IMG/VR virus record: IMGVR_UViG_3300033144_001375
Span: 1 to 29,203 of that record
DNA length: 29,203 nt
Origin: a virus
Reading direction: 5' to 3' (one strand)
Shown: piece after piece, positions 8,109 through 16,652 of the stretch
How positions within the stretch are numbered: position 1 is the stretch's first letter
How the letters are laid out: each line of letters begins with the position of its first letter
Notes under the pieces: model-generated
Databases searched by the model: none
Seen by the model: only the letters and a program-made list of their open reading frames with translations
Told to the model about the DNA's origin: nothing
Program-made: the position numbers and the translations under genes

Positions 8109-8858
8109 ATGAAAAAAGAACAAAAATGGGAGCTTAAAGATAGAAATTATTATCTTTCTAATGAAATGTCTCCTTTAACATATACACTAGCTTCAAAACA
8201 TACTAGAAGATTTCCTTTACTATGGTTTGATGAAGAGAAAGGACATAACAGAGAAATAAGATATGCTACTAATCAAAAATCTATATTTGTAGATGAACAA
8301 GATGGTATGGCTACTCTTGAACATATTGTTTTTGAAAATGGTACGCTACATGTACCAAAAGAAAAACAAAATCTACAAAAACTACTTTCTTTATATCATC
8401 CACATAGAAATAAGAAGTACAAAGAATTGGATGCAGTACAAACAGCACACGATGATATAGATTCTATAGAAGCTGAATATCAAGCTTTGTCTATGGCAAG
8501 AGAATTAGATATTGAGCATGCAGAAGCTATATTAAGAGTGGAAGTTGGTTCAGGTGTTTCAGGGATGAGCTCTAAGGAAATAAAAAGAGATGTTTTAGTA
8601 TTTGCTAAAAGAAATCCGTATTTATTCTTAGATTTAGTTTCTGATGAAAATGTACAACTTAGAGATTTTGCTATTAAAGCAACTGAAGCTAATATAATTA
8701 AACTTTCTCAAGATCAGCGAACATTCGCATGGGGTAGCAATGGTAAAAAATTAATGACAATACCTTTTGATGAAAATCCATACTCAGCTTTTGCTGCGTA
8801 TTTAAAAACAGACGAAGGAATTGAAGTTTACAAATCTATCGAGAAAAAGTTAAAATAA
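8109..8858 (+). CDS. Conserved phage protein of unknown function, likely head-related
   Basis: This is a 249-aa soluble protein. Its N-terminal half (RNYYLSNEMSPLTYTLASKHTRR, PLLWFDEEKG, REIRYATNQKSIFVDEQDG) has segments I recall from uncharacterised proteins in many phages of aquatic bacteria, where it lies among head genes. The second half is helical: a Lys/Asp/Glu-rich region and then RDVLVFAKRNPYLFLDLVSDENVQLRDFAIKA. No enzyme motif, membrane segment or signal peptide is visible. The gene follows the 270-aa gene after a 34-base A/T-only leader and ends 15 bases before a strong terminator, so it closes a transcription segment. A role in head assembly, as a minor head or scaffold-like factor, is an inference from position. 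Confidence 0.65.
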   Translation: MKKEQKWELKDRNYYLSNEMSPLTYTLASKHTRRFPLLWFDEEKGHNREIRYATNQKSIFVDEQDGMATLEHIVFENGTLHVPKEKQNLQKLLSLYHPHRNKKYKELDAVQTAHDDIDSIEAEYQALSMARELDIEHAEAILRVEVGSGVSGMSSKEIKRDVLVFAKRNPYLFLDLVSDENVQLRDFAIKATEANIIKLSQDQRTFAWGSNGKKLMTIPFDENPYSAFAAYLKTDEGIEVYKSIEKKLK

Positions 8859-8859
8859 C

Positions 8860-8871
8860 AAGTGATTATAA
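8860..8871 (+). repeat. Intergenic 12-mer, copy 1 of 2
   Basis: AAGTGATTATAA occurs here, just before the terminator hairpin, and again at 16638-16649, directly before another start codon. Both copies are intergenic although intergenic DNA is scarce in this window. It contains a TATAA-like core and could be a promoter element, a processing site or chance. Confidence 0.35.
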
Positions 8872-8873
8872 TT

Positions 8874-8899
8874 AAGGCGGCTATGCGGCCGCCTTTTTT
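8874..8899 (+). terminator. Intrinsic (Rho-independent) terminator
   Basis: An 8-bp perfect stem, six pairs being G-C (8874-8881 AAGGCGGC with 8888-8895 GCCGCCTT), a 6-base loop and six T at 8894-8899. It is notably GC-rich in an AT-rich genome. The next ATG is 17 bases after the T-run, so the tail genes must be reached by read-through, antitermination or a promoter within this site. Confidence 0.9.
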
Positions 8900-8916
8900 A
8901 TTACAAAAATATTAAA

Positions 8917-9717
8917 ATGGCTATAAACGTAAATACAGTATACCAAACAGTCTTATTGATTTTAAATAAAGAACAAAGAGGTTATATTACTCCTAATGAG
9001 TTTAATAAAATAGCCACACAAGTGCAATTAGAAATATTTGAACAATATTTTGAAGATCTTAATCAACAATTAAGGTTACCAGGCATGGAGGATGAGTATG
9101 CAGATAGAGTAGATAATATAGAAGAAAAAATATCTATATTTAAAACCTATGGAAACGCTGCTTACTACACAGGCAATCCAGCTGGTTCAGAAGTTCCTTA
9201 TTTTTATTTACCAGAAGATGTACATAGAATAGGTACTATAATGTATAAAAACGAACAAGCCTTACAAATGACTAATAGAGGCGAATATCTACATTTATAC
9301 ATGTCTAAACTTACTAGACCAACAACAAATTATCCAATGTACATACAAGAAGGCAATGTTTCACCTATAGATCCAGTAACTGGTACTCTACTATGTGAAG
9401 ATTGTATTAGAACTTACGTTTATCCTGAAGAAATTACTAAAGCTGTTTCTTTATCTTATATACGAAAACCAAGAAACGTAATTTGGGCATATGGTATAGG
9501 TAGTCAAGGTCAATATATTTGGGATGGAAGTCCTTCAGGTGTGCCTGGAGTTATAATTCCAACTAATGGCTCAGTTGATTTTGAACTAGATGCTACAGAA
9601 CAAACTGAAGTAATAATTAAAATTTTAATGTATGCAGGAGTAGTGATTAGAGATCCTCAAATAGTACAAGCGGCAGCTGCACAAAATCAAGCAACAGAAG
9701 TAAATCAAAAAAGCTAA
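8917..9717 (+). CDS. Head-tail connector / tail ring protein
   Basis: This 266-aa protein starts the tail module. The N-terminal helix region (VNTVYQTVLLILNKEQRGYITPNEFNKIATQVQLEIFEQYF) matches what I recall from a family in crAss-like and other Bacteroidota phages placed before the second ring protein; such proteins are thought to form a ring below the portal. The middle is beta-rich, with a CEDC-like pair (LLCEDCIRTYVYPEE). The C-terminal region is a helix (TEQTEVIIKILMYAGVVIRDPQIVQAAAAQNQ) typical of packed ring subunits. It starts 17 bases after the terminator T-run and ends 3 bases before the 443-aa gene, so the two are probably translationally coupled. The exact place in the tail is inferred. 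Confidence 0.65.
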   Translation: MAINVNTVYQTVLLILNKEQRGYITPNEFNKIATQVQLEIFEQYFEDLNQQLRLPGMEDEYADRVDNIEEKISIFKTYGNAAYYTGNPAGSEVPYFYLPEDVHRIGTIMYKNEQALQMTNRGEYLHLYMSKLTRPTTNYPMYIQEGNVSPIDPVTGTLLCEDCIRTYVYPEEITKAVSLSYIRKPRNVIWAYGIGSQGQYIWDGSPSGVPGVIIPTNGSVDFELDATEQTEVIIKILMYAGVVIRDPQIVQAAAAQNQATEVNQKS

Positions 9718-9720
9718 TAT

Positions 9721-11052
9721 ATGTCATTTCTAACTAACACTCCAAATGGTGGATTAATAAATGAAACCAATGAACAATACTACGTAGGTCACCAGTCTGT
9801 TATAGCTGATGGAAGCACTTCTTACAAATATACTTTTGACGAAACATTAACTTTAGGTAGTGCTACATCATGGATAAGCACTGACCCTGATTTTCATTTA
9901 AATAATTTTGAATTACTAGTTAGCCCAGGTGGATTAGATCCATATGTGTTATGGGATGGCACTAATGGAGGTATTGCTGGTACTTATGGGTTTAGGGTTT
10001 CACAGTTTTCCAATATACAACCTTTTAGTATTATAGAGTTTTTTGATGCTGATCCTTTATCTCCTACTTATTTACAACCAGCTAATGCTGTTACTGCGGG
10101 ATGGTACATACAAGTAAGACTAAAATCACAATTAGTTGATGGAGCGCCTAACTATGGTGATTATCAATACATATCTATATTTGAATTAGTAAATAATTTT
10201 ATGATAGGTTATGTTGGAAGAGATAAATTAATACCAAGAGTAAAACGAAGTGATGTTTTGTTTTATGCTAAAAGAGGGCTGCAAGAGTTTTCATATGATA
10301 CATTAAGATCTGTTCAATCTCAAGAACTTACTATCCCTCCTAGTTTATCTGTAATACTACCACAAGATTATGTTAATTATGTAAATCTTTCATGGGTAGA
10401 TAGACAAGGTGTAAAACATATTATATATCCTACTACTTTAACTAGTAATCCTACTGAAATGCCTATACAGGACACTAATATTACTAATAGTCCTTTTGGT
10501 TTTAATTTTCCAAGTGAGGGGTATGGTATTCCAGTACAAGACGATTTTGGAGAGAACTTAGAAGGTACTTCAATGACTGAAGAGAGATGGCAAAATATAC
10601 ACCCTTTTAATCAACCATCTGTAGAGCCGATATTCTCACAAGGTATTGGGGACAGTATATATGCAAGAAGAGAAGTTGCTTTACTAGGGCAAAGATATGG
10701 ATTAGAACCAGAATTAAGTCAATATAATGGATGGTTTACTATAAATAAAAGAGAAGGAAAAATATCATTTAGTAGTAATCTTAGTGAAAGACTAATATTA
10801 TTTGAATATATATCAGATGGATTAGCGTATGAAGAAGATACTAAGATTCCTAAACTAGCTGAAGAAGCTTTATATATGCACATAGCATATAATATATTAG
10901 CTTCAAGAAATAATATTCCTGAGCATATAGTCCAACGTTATAAAAAGGATAGAAGAGCACAGTTAAGAAACGCAAAAATTAGATTATCTAATATTAAACC
11001 TGACGAGTTTGTACAAGTTATGCGAGGAAAATCTAAATGGATTAAATATTAA
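9721..11052 (+). CDS. Head-tail ring protein with extra N-terminal beta-rich domain
   Basis: The 443-aa product has two parts. Residues about 155-443 carry the segments I remember from a conserved tail-ring family of Bacteroidota phages (functionally like P22 gp4 head-tail accessory factors): ELVNNFMIGYVGRDKLIPRVKRSDVLFYAKRGLQEFSYDTLRSVQ, then LPQDYVNYVNLSWVD, and a basic C-terminal end (QRYKKDRRAQLRNAKIRLSNIKPDEFVQVMRGKSKW). Residues 1-150 are a Gly/Ser/Asp/aromatic-rich beta domain before that core; from memory most relatives begin close to the VNNFMIGY segment, so this looks like an added module. It follows the 266-aa gene by 3 bases and precedes the 1853-aa hub gene by 4. A ring under the portal is the best interpretation. 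Confidence 0.7.
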   Translation: MSFLTNTPNGGLINETNEQYYVGHQSVIADGSTSYKYTFDETLTLGSATSWISTDPDFHLNNFELLVSPGGLDPYVLWDGTNGGIAGTYGFRVSQFSNIQPFSIIEFFDADPLSPTYLQPANAVTAGWYIQVRLKSQLVDGAPNYGDYQYISIFELVNNFMIGYVGRDKLIPRVKRSDVLFYAKRGLQEFSYDTLRSVQSQELTIPPSLSVILPQDYVNYVNLSWVDRQGVKHIIYPTTLTSNPTEMPIQDTNITNSPFGFNFPSEGYGIPVQDDFGENLEGTSMTEERWQNIHPFNQPSVEPIFSQGIGDSIYARREVALLGQRYGLEPELSQYNGWFTINKREGKISFSSNLSERLILFEYISDGLAYEEDTKIPKLAEEALYMHIAYNILASRNNIPEHIVQRYKKDRRAQLRNAKIRLSNIKPDEFVQVMRGKSKWIKY

Positions 11053-11056
11053 TTAA

Positions 11057-14000
11057 ATGCCAGAAGTTAAAAATACATTTATCCAGTCCAAGATGAACAA
11101 GGACATGGATGGTAGAATATTACCCAATGGTCAATATAGGGATGGGCAAAATGTGCAAATCAGTAGATCAGAAGGAGATGATGTAGGAGCATTAGAAACG
11201 GTTTTAGGAAATGATTTTAAAACCAACTTTGGATTAGATGATGATAATTTAGTAGCTATTGGTAAATTAAGAGATGATACTGGGGATGCTATTTATTTAT
11301 TTTTAACTAATTATACAGATTGTTCATATGATCAATTAAGTAATCCAACTTATAAAGTAAGTGGAGTATCTTGCTATATAGTAAAATACGATTTAAGATC
11401 AAATCTAGGAACAATATTAGTAGAAGGAAATTTTTTAAATTTTTCTACTACTCATTTAATAACAGGAGTTAATTTACTAGAAGATTTATTATTTTGGACA
11501 GATAATAGAAACCAACCTAGAAAAATAAATATTACTTTAGCTACTCCAGGACACTACACAAATGAAGATCAAATCTCTGTTTCTAAGTACTACCCATATG
11601 AGGCTATATCTTTATTAAAAGAAAATACTCAAAGTATTTCTCCTGCTCTTCAACCGCCGTTTGAATCTACTATGTTAGATACCACTTCTGAGTATCTACC
11701 TATACATACAGCTGCTAAAATTTCTGAATTAAACGCTCCCAACGCTAACGATATTAAAGTTTTTGGATGTTACGATAATATAAAACCAAACACACCTGGT
11801 TTTATAGGTAATGATGGAAATTTAATGACTGGCGCTGCGGTAAACACTACTCCAGTCATTGTAGACAACGTACAAGTAGACTATGGAACAAGCACTACAG
11901 TTATAAGTATAGTTACTCCAGATAATCCTACGGCTGTTCCTAATGTAATATCTAATCTGGAAATAGGAGATATATTATATTTTCAATTTTTAAATCCTGA
12001 TTATCTACCAGCATGGCCTGGTGATCCTGATTATTTAAAAAATAGATTTGTAAGATTTAGTTATAGGTTTAAGTTTGAAGATAATGAATATTCTTTAGCG
12101 GCACCTTTTACTCAAATAGCTTTTGTACCTAGACAAGATGGATATTTTATTGGAGACAATGCAGTAACTAATGGTGTAAATGATAGAACTGGAGTTGCTA
12201 ATGATGTTGTGCCTGGCTTAGTAGGTCAAGAATCTGCTACGTTTGATACTACTGTAGTAGATTTTATGCAAAACAAGATTACAGATATTACTTTAAGATT
12301 ATTAGCGCCTACGCATAGAAATTTAGTTAATGCTACGCAATATTCAGGTTCAGCTAAACAACCTGATTATATGAATTGGAGTGAAGTAGAATCTAAATTA
12401 AAAATTAAAGAAATTGAAATACTTTATAAAGAAGCTGACTCTAATAAAATAACAGTGTTAGATACTTTAACTTTAAATGATTTTAGTTCTATTAATTCTA
12501 AAAATCTTTATTATAATTACCAAAGTAGAAAACCTTGGAAAACAGTTGTTCCTAATCAAACAACTTGGGTCAGTTCTCAAGTTCCTGTAAAAGCATTAGC
12601 TCAAGAAGTTTCTGGAAATAGAGTAATGTATGGAAATTTTATAGATAAACATTCTACTCCTTTAAATTTAAATTACACGTTGCAAATTGGAGATAAACCT
12701 GAAATTCCAGATGTAGATCCTGGTAATCCTCCTCCAAGCAACTTATTTAGTAGCGTAGCTAATGTAAGAAAAGAGTATCAAAACCACACTTTAAAGCAAA
12801 ATAGAACATATCAAGTAGGTGTGGTGCTTTCAGATAGATATGGAAGATCTTCCAATGTAATATTATCTTCGGTTCAAGTAGATAATCAAGATCCTGAAGC
12901 AAAAGGATCTACAATATTCCACACTTATAAAAATCCTGAAGATCAAATTATTCAAGATAAGTATTCAGTTCGTTACGTAGCGCTGCAAGATCCTACTACA
13001 TGGCCTGGTGATATGCTTAATATAACTTTTGAAAATGCTATTCCTCAAGCTAAAAACAATACAGGATATCCAGGTGTTTATTCTAAAGATGACGGATCAA
13101 TAGATTCGGTTATTATACAAATTACTAACCCAACTCCTCCTTTTAACCCGGCTTTAGCTGGGTGTACTTTTACTGTAGATATAGCTAATAGTTCAGGAGG
13201 TACAGGTACAATAGGAATTGAAGTAGGTCCAGGTGGTGAAGCCATTTTTACAGGAGTTGGAGACCCGGGAAGTGGTTGGACTAATGGTGCTAACTTTACT
13301 GTAATTGGTTGGCCTGCTTTCTTCCCAGGATGTGCGCCTTCTCCCGTGCCTAGCATTCAAGGTATAGTACTTACACCTAAGGAAAATCCTTTAGGATGGT
13401 ATAGTTATAAAATCGTCGTAAAACAACAACAGCAAGAATATTATAATGTATATCTTCCAGGTTCTATGGCTGGTTATCCGTGTTTTCAAAATCCATCAAA
13501 TACTGCACCTTTTAATATATCTACATTAGTTAATGTTGATCCGGCTGAACCTTCTTCAGATTCAACATCGGTAGATCAAGAGTATGGAGCTATTCCTCAA
13601 ATGATTTATCCTACTGGTCAGTCAAAAAGTACATCGCATATTGTATTATTTAGTGATAATATAAATAAAGTTCCTAGAGATTTACAAGAATTAGGACCTT
13701 TACAAGATGAATTTAGAAGTGGAGAAGAAGTATTTATACGAGTAGAAAGTATACTTTTGGATGGTGGAGCTACTTTTGATGATACTTATTCAAGTAGACA
13801 ATATGAACCAAATGTTTTAGGAGATAAAGTAATTGCAATAGCTTCCATGGAAAAATTAGGATTAGGAGATTTAACTACTAGTCCAGCGTTTCCTATTATA
13901 CCTAATTTATTTTATAAAGGTGATACTAATCCTTTAATTGCTAGAATTGAAACAGAAAATATGTTTGGGATTCGTAAAGGAGATGGTGGTAATTTATGTG

Positions 14001-16618
14001 AAGCAGAATATTTTCGCCCTGCTGATGCACCTGCAGACAGCGAAGTTGTAAGAAATACTAGATATAGTTATGGACCCACTTTAGCGGTGTTAGAAACCAA
14101 ACCTGTAGAATCTTTATTAGACATATTTTGGGAAACAACTACTTCGGGTTTAATACAACAACTAAACTACGATATTGAAAATAGTGATAACACTATACCT
14201 TCTGGACTAACTCAAGTTGATATAACATGGAGTGAAGCAGATGATTATGGTGATGTTATTTCTAACGATTTTCAAGCTGCTGGGCCTACGGGAAATCCTT
14301 TAGGAGCAGGTGTTGAGGTAGAGTTGATAAATGTAGTAGATGGTAACGGAACTTCTTACTTTGGAGCTTTTGACTTAAATTCAGTAGGTGTAGGTGAATA
14401 TAATATTAGTATTGCTCCATGTAATACTGGCGGGTGTCCTGGATTTTTGTGCTGGGAAGATCCTGCTAAAAATATATTCTTTTTTACGTTTGCACTTACA
14501 GATCTAAGTACTGGACTTATTAGCAATGTTGAAGCGACAGGTTATGTATTTAACAGAGAACCTATTGATAGAGGGGCACTAGATGTAAATGGAGGTGCTT
14601 TAAGCACTAATCTAAAAAGTTGGTTAAAAGAAGTAAATTGTGATGGATCTAATAATTTAGGATATGATGACGGAGTTAATCCTATAAATAATCCAAGAGA
14701 TGCTGTGTTTACTACTTTAAGAGCTGAACAAGGTGGACAAAAATTTGGTTTAAGTAGTGTTATAAGAAGAACTTTTTCTTGGCCAGGAGAAAATTTAACT
14801 GATGAAAAAAGATTTTTAGATCAGTTTATAGTTAAAGAAAGTTTAATTCCTAACGCACCGTTGAATTTTGGAAAGATAAAACCTGATTCAAATAAATACG
14901 TATTTTGGGATAGACAGTTAGATCCTGGTTACCCACTGGGAGAAACTGAAGATACTTTAAAAGGTTGTGGTGGAGATGTAGAAGAAGCGTCTCCTAAAAA
15001 TAGATGTGGTGGTGCTAGTGGTTTTAGAAGTTTTGGGTATTTTGGATTAAGAAATTATTATGAAGGATATCCTCCATATAGTCCAACTGCTAACAAACCT
15101 GACGGTTGGCCTAGTGATCAAACAGCTTTGTTTGATTTAAGTTCTACACCTTCTGACGCTGATAATTTCCTACTATGTGGTGATGGTAGAAATAAACAAA
15201 CTGTACAATTACAATATCTATATGATGTTGACCAATGGGAAGATACTCAATCTGCTAACTTTCCTGATGCAGCTCCTCCTTATAATAGTATACCTTACCC
15301 TAATATACACGATGGAGTTAAAGTTTCCGCACCTTTATACATGGGTAAAGATGAAGGACCTAACGCTGATAATGTTAAAATACATCCTAGTTGTGGATTA
15401 ACTAAATTTAATTCTGCATATGATTGGGATGGAGAATTTAGAGTAGCTAATGGAGCTTGGGGAAGTGATCAACCAACTGAAACATTCCCAATTGGCGGAA
15501 ACACAGCGGGTACATTTGGAGAAATAGAATGGTCTATACCAAGAATGTATCAAGTAAGTATGATGATTCCTTTTGGAGAAGAACAAGAAGATTTAATAGG
15601 TGATTTTAATGTTTTAGGAGATATTTTTACTCCTACTGGAAGATTTCCTAACGTTGACGAACCTACTGAAGTTGGCACTATGGGTAACTATGGTTGTGGT
15701 GGATTAAGTGGTAATAATCCTGACTGTTATATGGATTATCAACCAGCAGGAGAAGTTGTTTTTGGTTTATATCAAACATTTAAAGGAACTCCTCCAGCAA
15801 CAGGTAAAAATTCTATTTTAAATTATATACCGAGCGGTCCTATATATTGGGAAAATAAATCTAGTCAATTAAATGATTCACCAGCTATTGGTGGAGAGAG
15901 TATAGTAGGGCTCAAGTATAATCAGAGAAATGGAATAGTAGATCCACTAGAAATATTTCCTTATCATTATTGGCCAGATTTAAATAAATTATTAACTCAG
16001 TCAACAAAACAACAAATTGTTGATTTTAGAGGTAATCCTTTAGATCCTGCTAATACACCAGCTTTTATGAAATTGCAAAATGGCGCCAACACTTTTTATC
16101 AATGGAATAGTGAGCATGCTACATGGAAGTATGAAAGATATCCAGGGTATGATCAAACTTCTCCAGTAACTCCGGAAAACCCTTCAGAGAATAAAAACTT
16201 TGGAGAAGGTCATTGGGAAATTAATGAAGATAAAGCTATTGGACCAGCTGAAGAAAAAAATATTTTAAATTATTTATTTTATTTAGGTGGAATTGATCCA
16301 ACAACAAAACTAGGTAACATAAACAATTTACAAAGGTTCTTTATGAATCCTATAGCTAATACAGGTCAAGGATATAATCAAGTAGCTAAAGCTTTTTTAA
16401 GTGCTGGATTTGTACAAGATCCTAATAACTTTCCTCAACAACCTTGGAGTGGTCCTCATGAATACGGAAATGGTATGCCTGGTGGAAGATATATTGTAGT
16501 AGTAAGAGCAACGGATAAAAATGGAGCAGCAGACGGCATGTATTATGAATTTGAAGTACCAGTTTATTTACCATGGTGGTCCACTAGAACTAATTGCCCT
16601 TTGCTATCTAACTTATAA
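11057..16618 (+). CDS. Very large tail hub/nozzle-like structural protein
   Basis: This is 1853 aa with no membrane segment. The first 250 residues (NKDMDGRILPNGQYRDGQNVQIS, EGDDVGALETVLGN, LEDLLFWTDNRNQPRKINI) resemble the beginning of tail nozzle/stabilisation proteins of the T7 gp12 / P22 gp10 type, which are beta-propellers at the tail tip. Later segments also seen in Bacteroidota phages, from memory, are NRTYQVGVVLSDRYGRSSNVILSS (about 585), GWYSYKIVVKQQQQEYYNVYLPG (about 780) and NINKVPRDLQELGP (about 870). Residues about 700-757 hold an insertion ending GSGWTNGANFTV, like a small Gly-rich beta repeat used in phage fibre proteins. The C-terminal 500 residues are rich in Gly, Pro, Asn and aromatics and contain several Cys. 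It is much longer than T7 gp12 or P22 gp10 (roughly 800 and 470 aa). It probably forms the tail hub with the 648-aa protein. Confidence 0.7.
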   Translation: MPEVKNTFIQSKMNKDMDGRILPNGQYRDGQNVQISRSEGDDVGALETVLGNDFKTNFGLDDDNLVAIGKLRDDTGDAIYLFLTNYTDCSYDQLSNPTYKVSGVSCYIVKYDLRSNLGTILVEGNFLNFSTTHLITGVNLLEDLLFWTDNRNQPRKINITLATPGHYTNEDQISVSKYYPYEAISLLKENTQSISPALQPPFESTMLDTTSEYLPIHTAAKISELNAPNANDIKVFGCYDNIKPNTPGFIGNDGNLMTGAAVNTTPVIVDNVQVDYGTSTTVISIVTPDNPTAVPNVISNLEIGDILYFQFLNPDYLPAWPGDPDYLKNRFVRFSYRFKFEDNEYSLAAPFTQIAFVPRQDGYFIGDNAVTNGVNDRTGVANDVVPGLVGQESATFDTTVVDFMQNKITDITLRLLAPTHRNLVNATQYSGSAKQPDYMNWSEVESKLKIKEIEILYKEADSNKITVLDTLTLNDFSSINSKNLYYNYQSRKPWKTVVPNQTTWVSSQVPVKALAQEVSGNRVMYGNFIDKHSTPLNLNYTLQIGDKPEIPDVDPGNPPPSNLFSSVANVRKEYQNHTLKQNRTYQVGVVLSDRYGRSSNVILSSVQVDNQDPEAKGSTIFHTYKNPEDQIIQDKYSVRYVALQDPTTWPGDMLNITFENAIPQAKNNTGYPGVYSKDDGSIDSVIIQITNPTPPFNPALAGCTFTVDIANSSGGTGTIGIEVGPGGEAIFTGVGDPGSGWTNGANFTVIGWPAFFPGCAPSPVPSIQGIVLTPKENPLGWYSYKIVVKQQQQEYYNVYLPGSMAGYPCFQNPSNTAPFNISTLVNVDPAEPSSDSTSVDQEYGAIPQMIYPTGQSKSTSHIVLFSDNINKVPRDLQELGPLQDEFRSGEEVFIRVESILLDGGATFDDTYSSRQYEPNVLGDKVIAIASMEKLGLGDLTTSPAFPIIPNLFYKGDTNPLIARIETENMFGIRKGDGGNLCEAEYFRPADAPADSEVVRNTRYSYGPTLAVLETKPVESLLDIFWETTTSGLIQQLNYDIENSDNTIPSGLTQVDITWSEADDYGDVISNDFQAAGPTGNPLGAGVEVELINVVDGNGTSYFGAFDLNSVGVGEYNISIAPCNTGGCPGFLCWEDPAKNIFFFTFALTDLSTGLISNVEATGYVFNREPIDRGALDVNGGALSTNLKSWLKEVNCDGSNNLGYDDGVNPINNPRDAVFTTLRAEQGGQKFGLSSVIRRTFSWPGENLTDEKRFLDQFIVKESLIPNAPLNFGKIKPDSNKYVFWDRQLDPGYPLGETEDTLKGCGGDVEEASPKNRCGGASGFRSFGYFGLRNYYEGYPPYSPTANKPDGWPSDQTALFDLSSTPSDADNFLLCGDGRNKQTVQLQYLYDVDQWEDTQSANFPDAAPPYNSIPYPNIHDGVKVSAPLYMGKDEGPNADNVKIHPSCGLTKFNSAYDWDGEFRVANGAWGSDQPTETFPIGGNTAGTFGEIEWSIPRMYQVSMMIPFGEEQEDLIGDFNVLGDIFTPTGRFPNVDEPTEVGTMGNYGCGGLSGNNPDCYMDYQPAGEVVFGLYQTFKGTPPATGKNSILNYIPSGPIYWENKSSQLNDSPAIGGESIVGLKYNQRNGIVDPLEIFPYHYWPDLNKLLTQSTKQQIVDFRGNPLDPANTPAFMKLQNGANTFYQWNSEHATWKYERYPGYDQTSPVTPENPSENKNFGEGHWEINEDKAIGPAEEKNILNYLFYLGGIDPTTKLGNINNLQRFFMNPIANTGQGYNQVAKAFLSAGFVQDPNNFPQQPWSGPHEYGNGMPGGRYIVVVRATDKNGAADGMYYEFEVPVYLPWWSTRTNCPLLSNL

Positions 16619-16637
16619 GGTAATTAATTAAAAAATA

Positions 16638-16649
16638 AAGTGATTATAA
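16638..16649 (+). repeat. Intergenic 12-mer, copy 2 of 2
   Basis: This is the same AAGTGATTATAA as at 8860-8871. Here it ends 3 bases before the ATG of the 648-aa gene, so as a promoter it would leave no leader; it might instead be part of the initiation region or a processing signal. Confidence 0.35.
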
Positions 16650-16652
16650 ATT

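Noticed and set aside
13078-13356. Minus-strand open frame of 92 codons within the tail hub gene
   Set aside because: It lies fully inside a strong + strand gene in a Gly/Pro-rich section and has no leader; it is a shadow frame, as are the other minus-strand frames.
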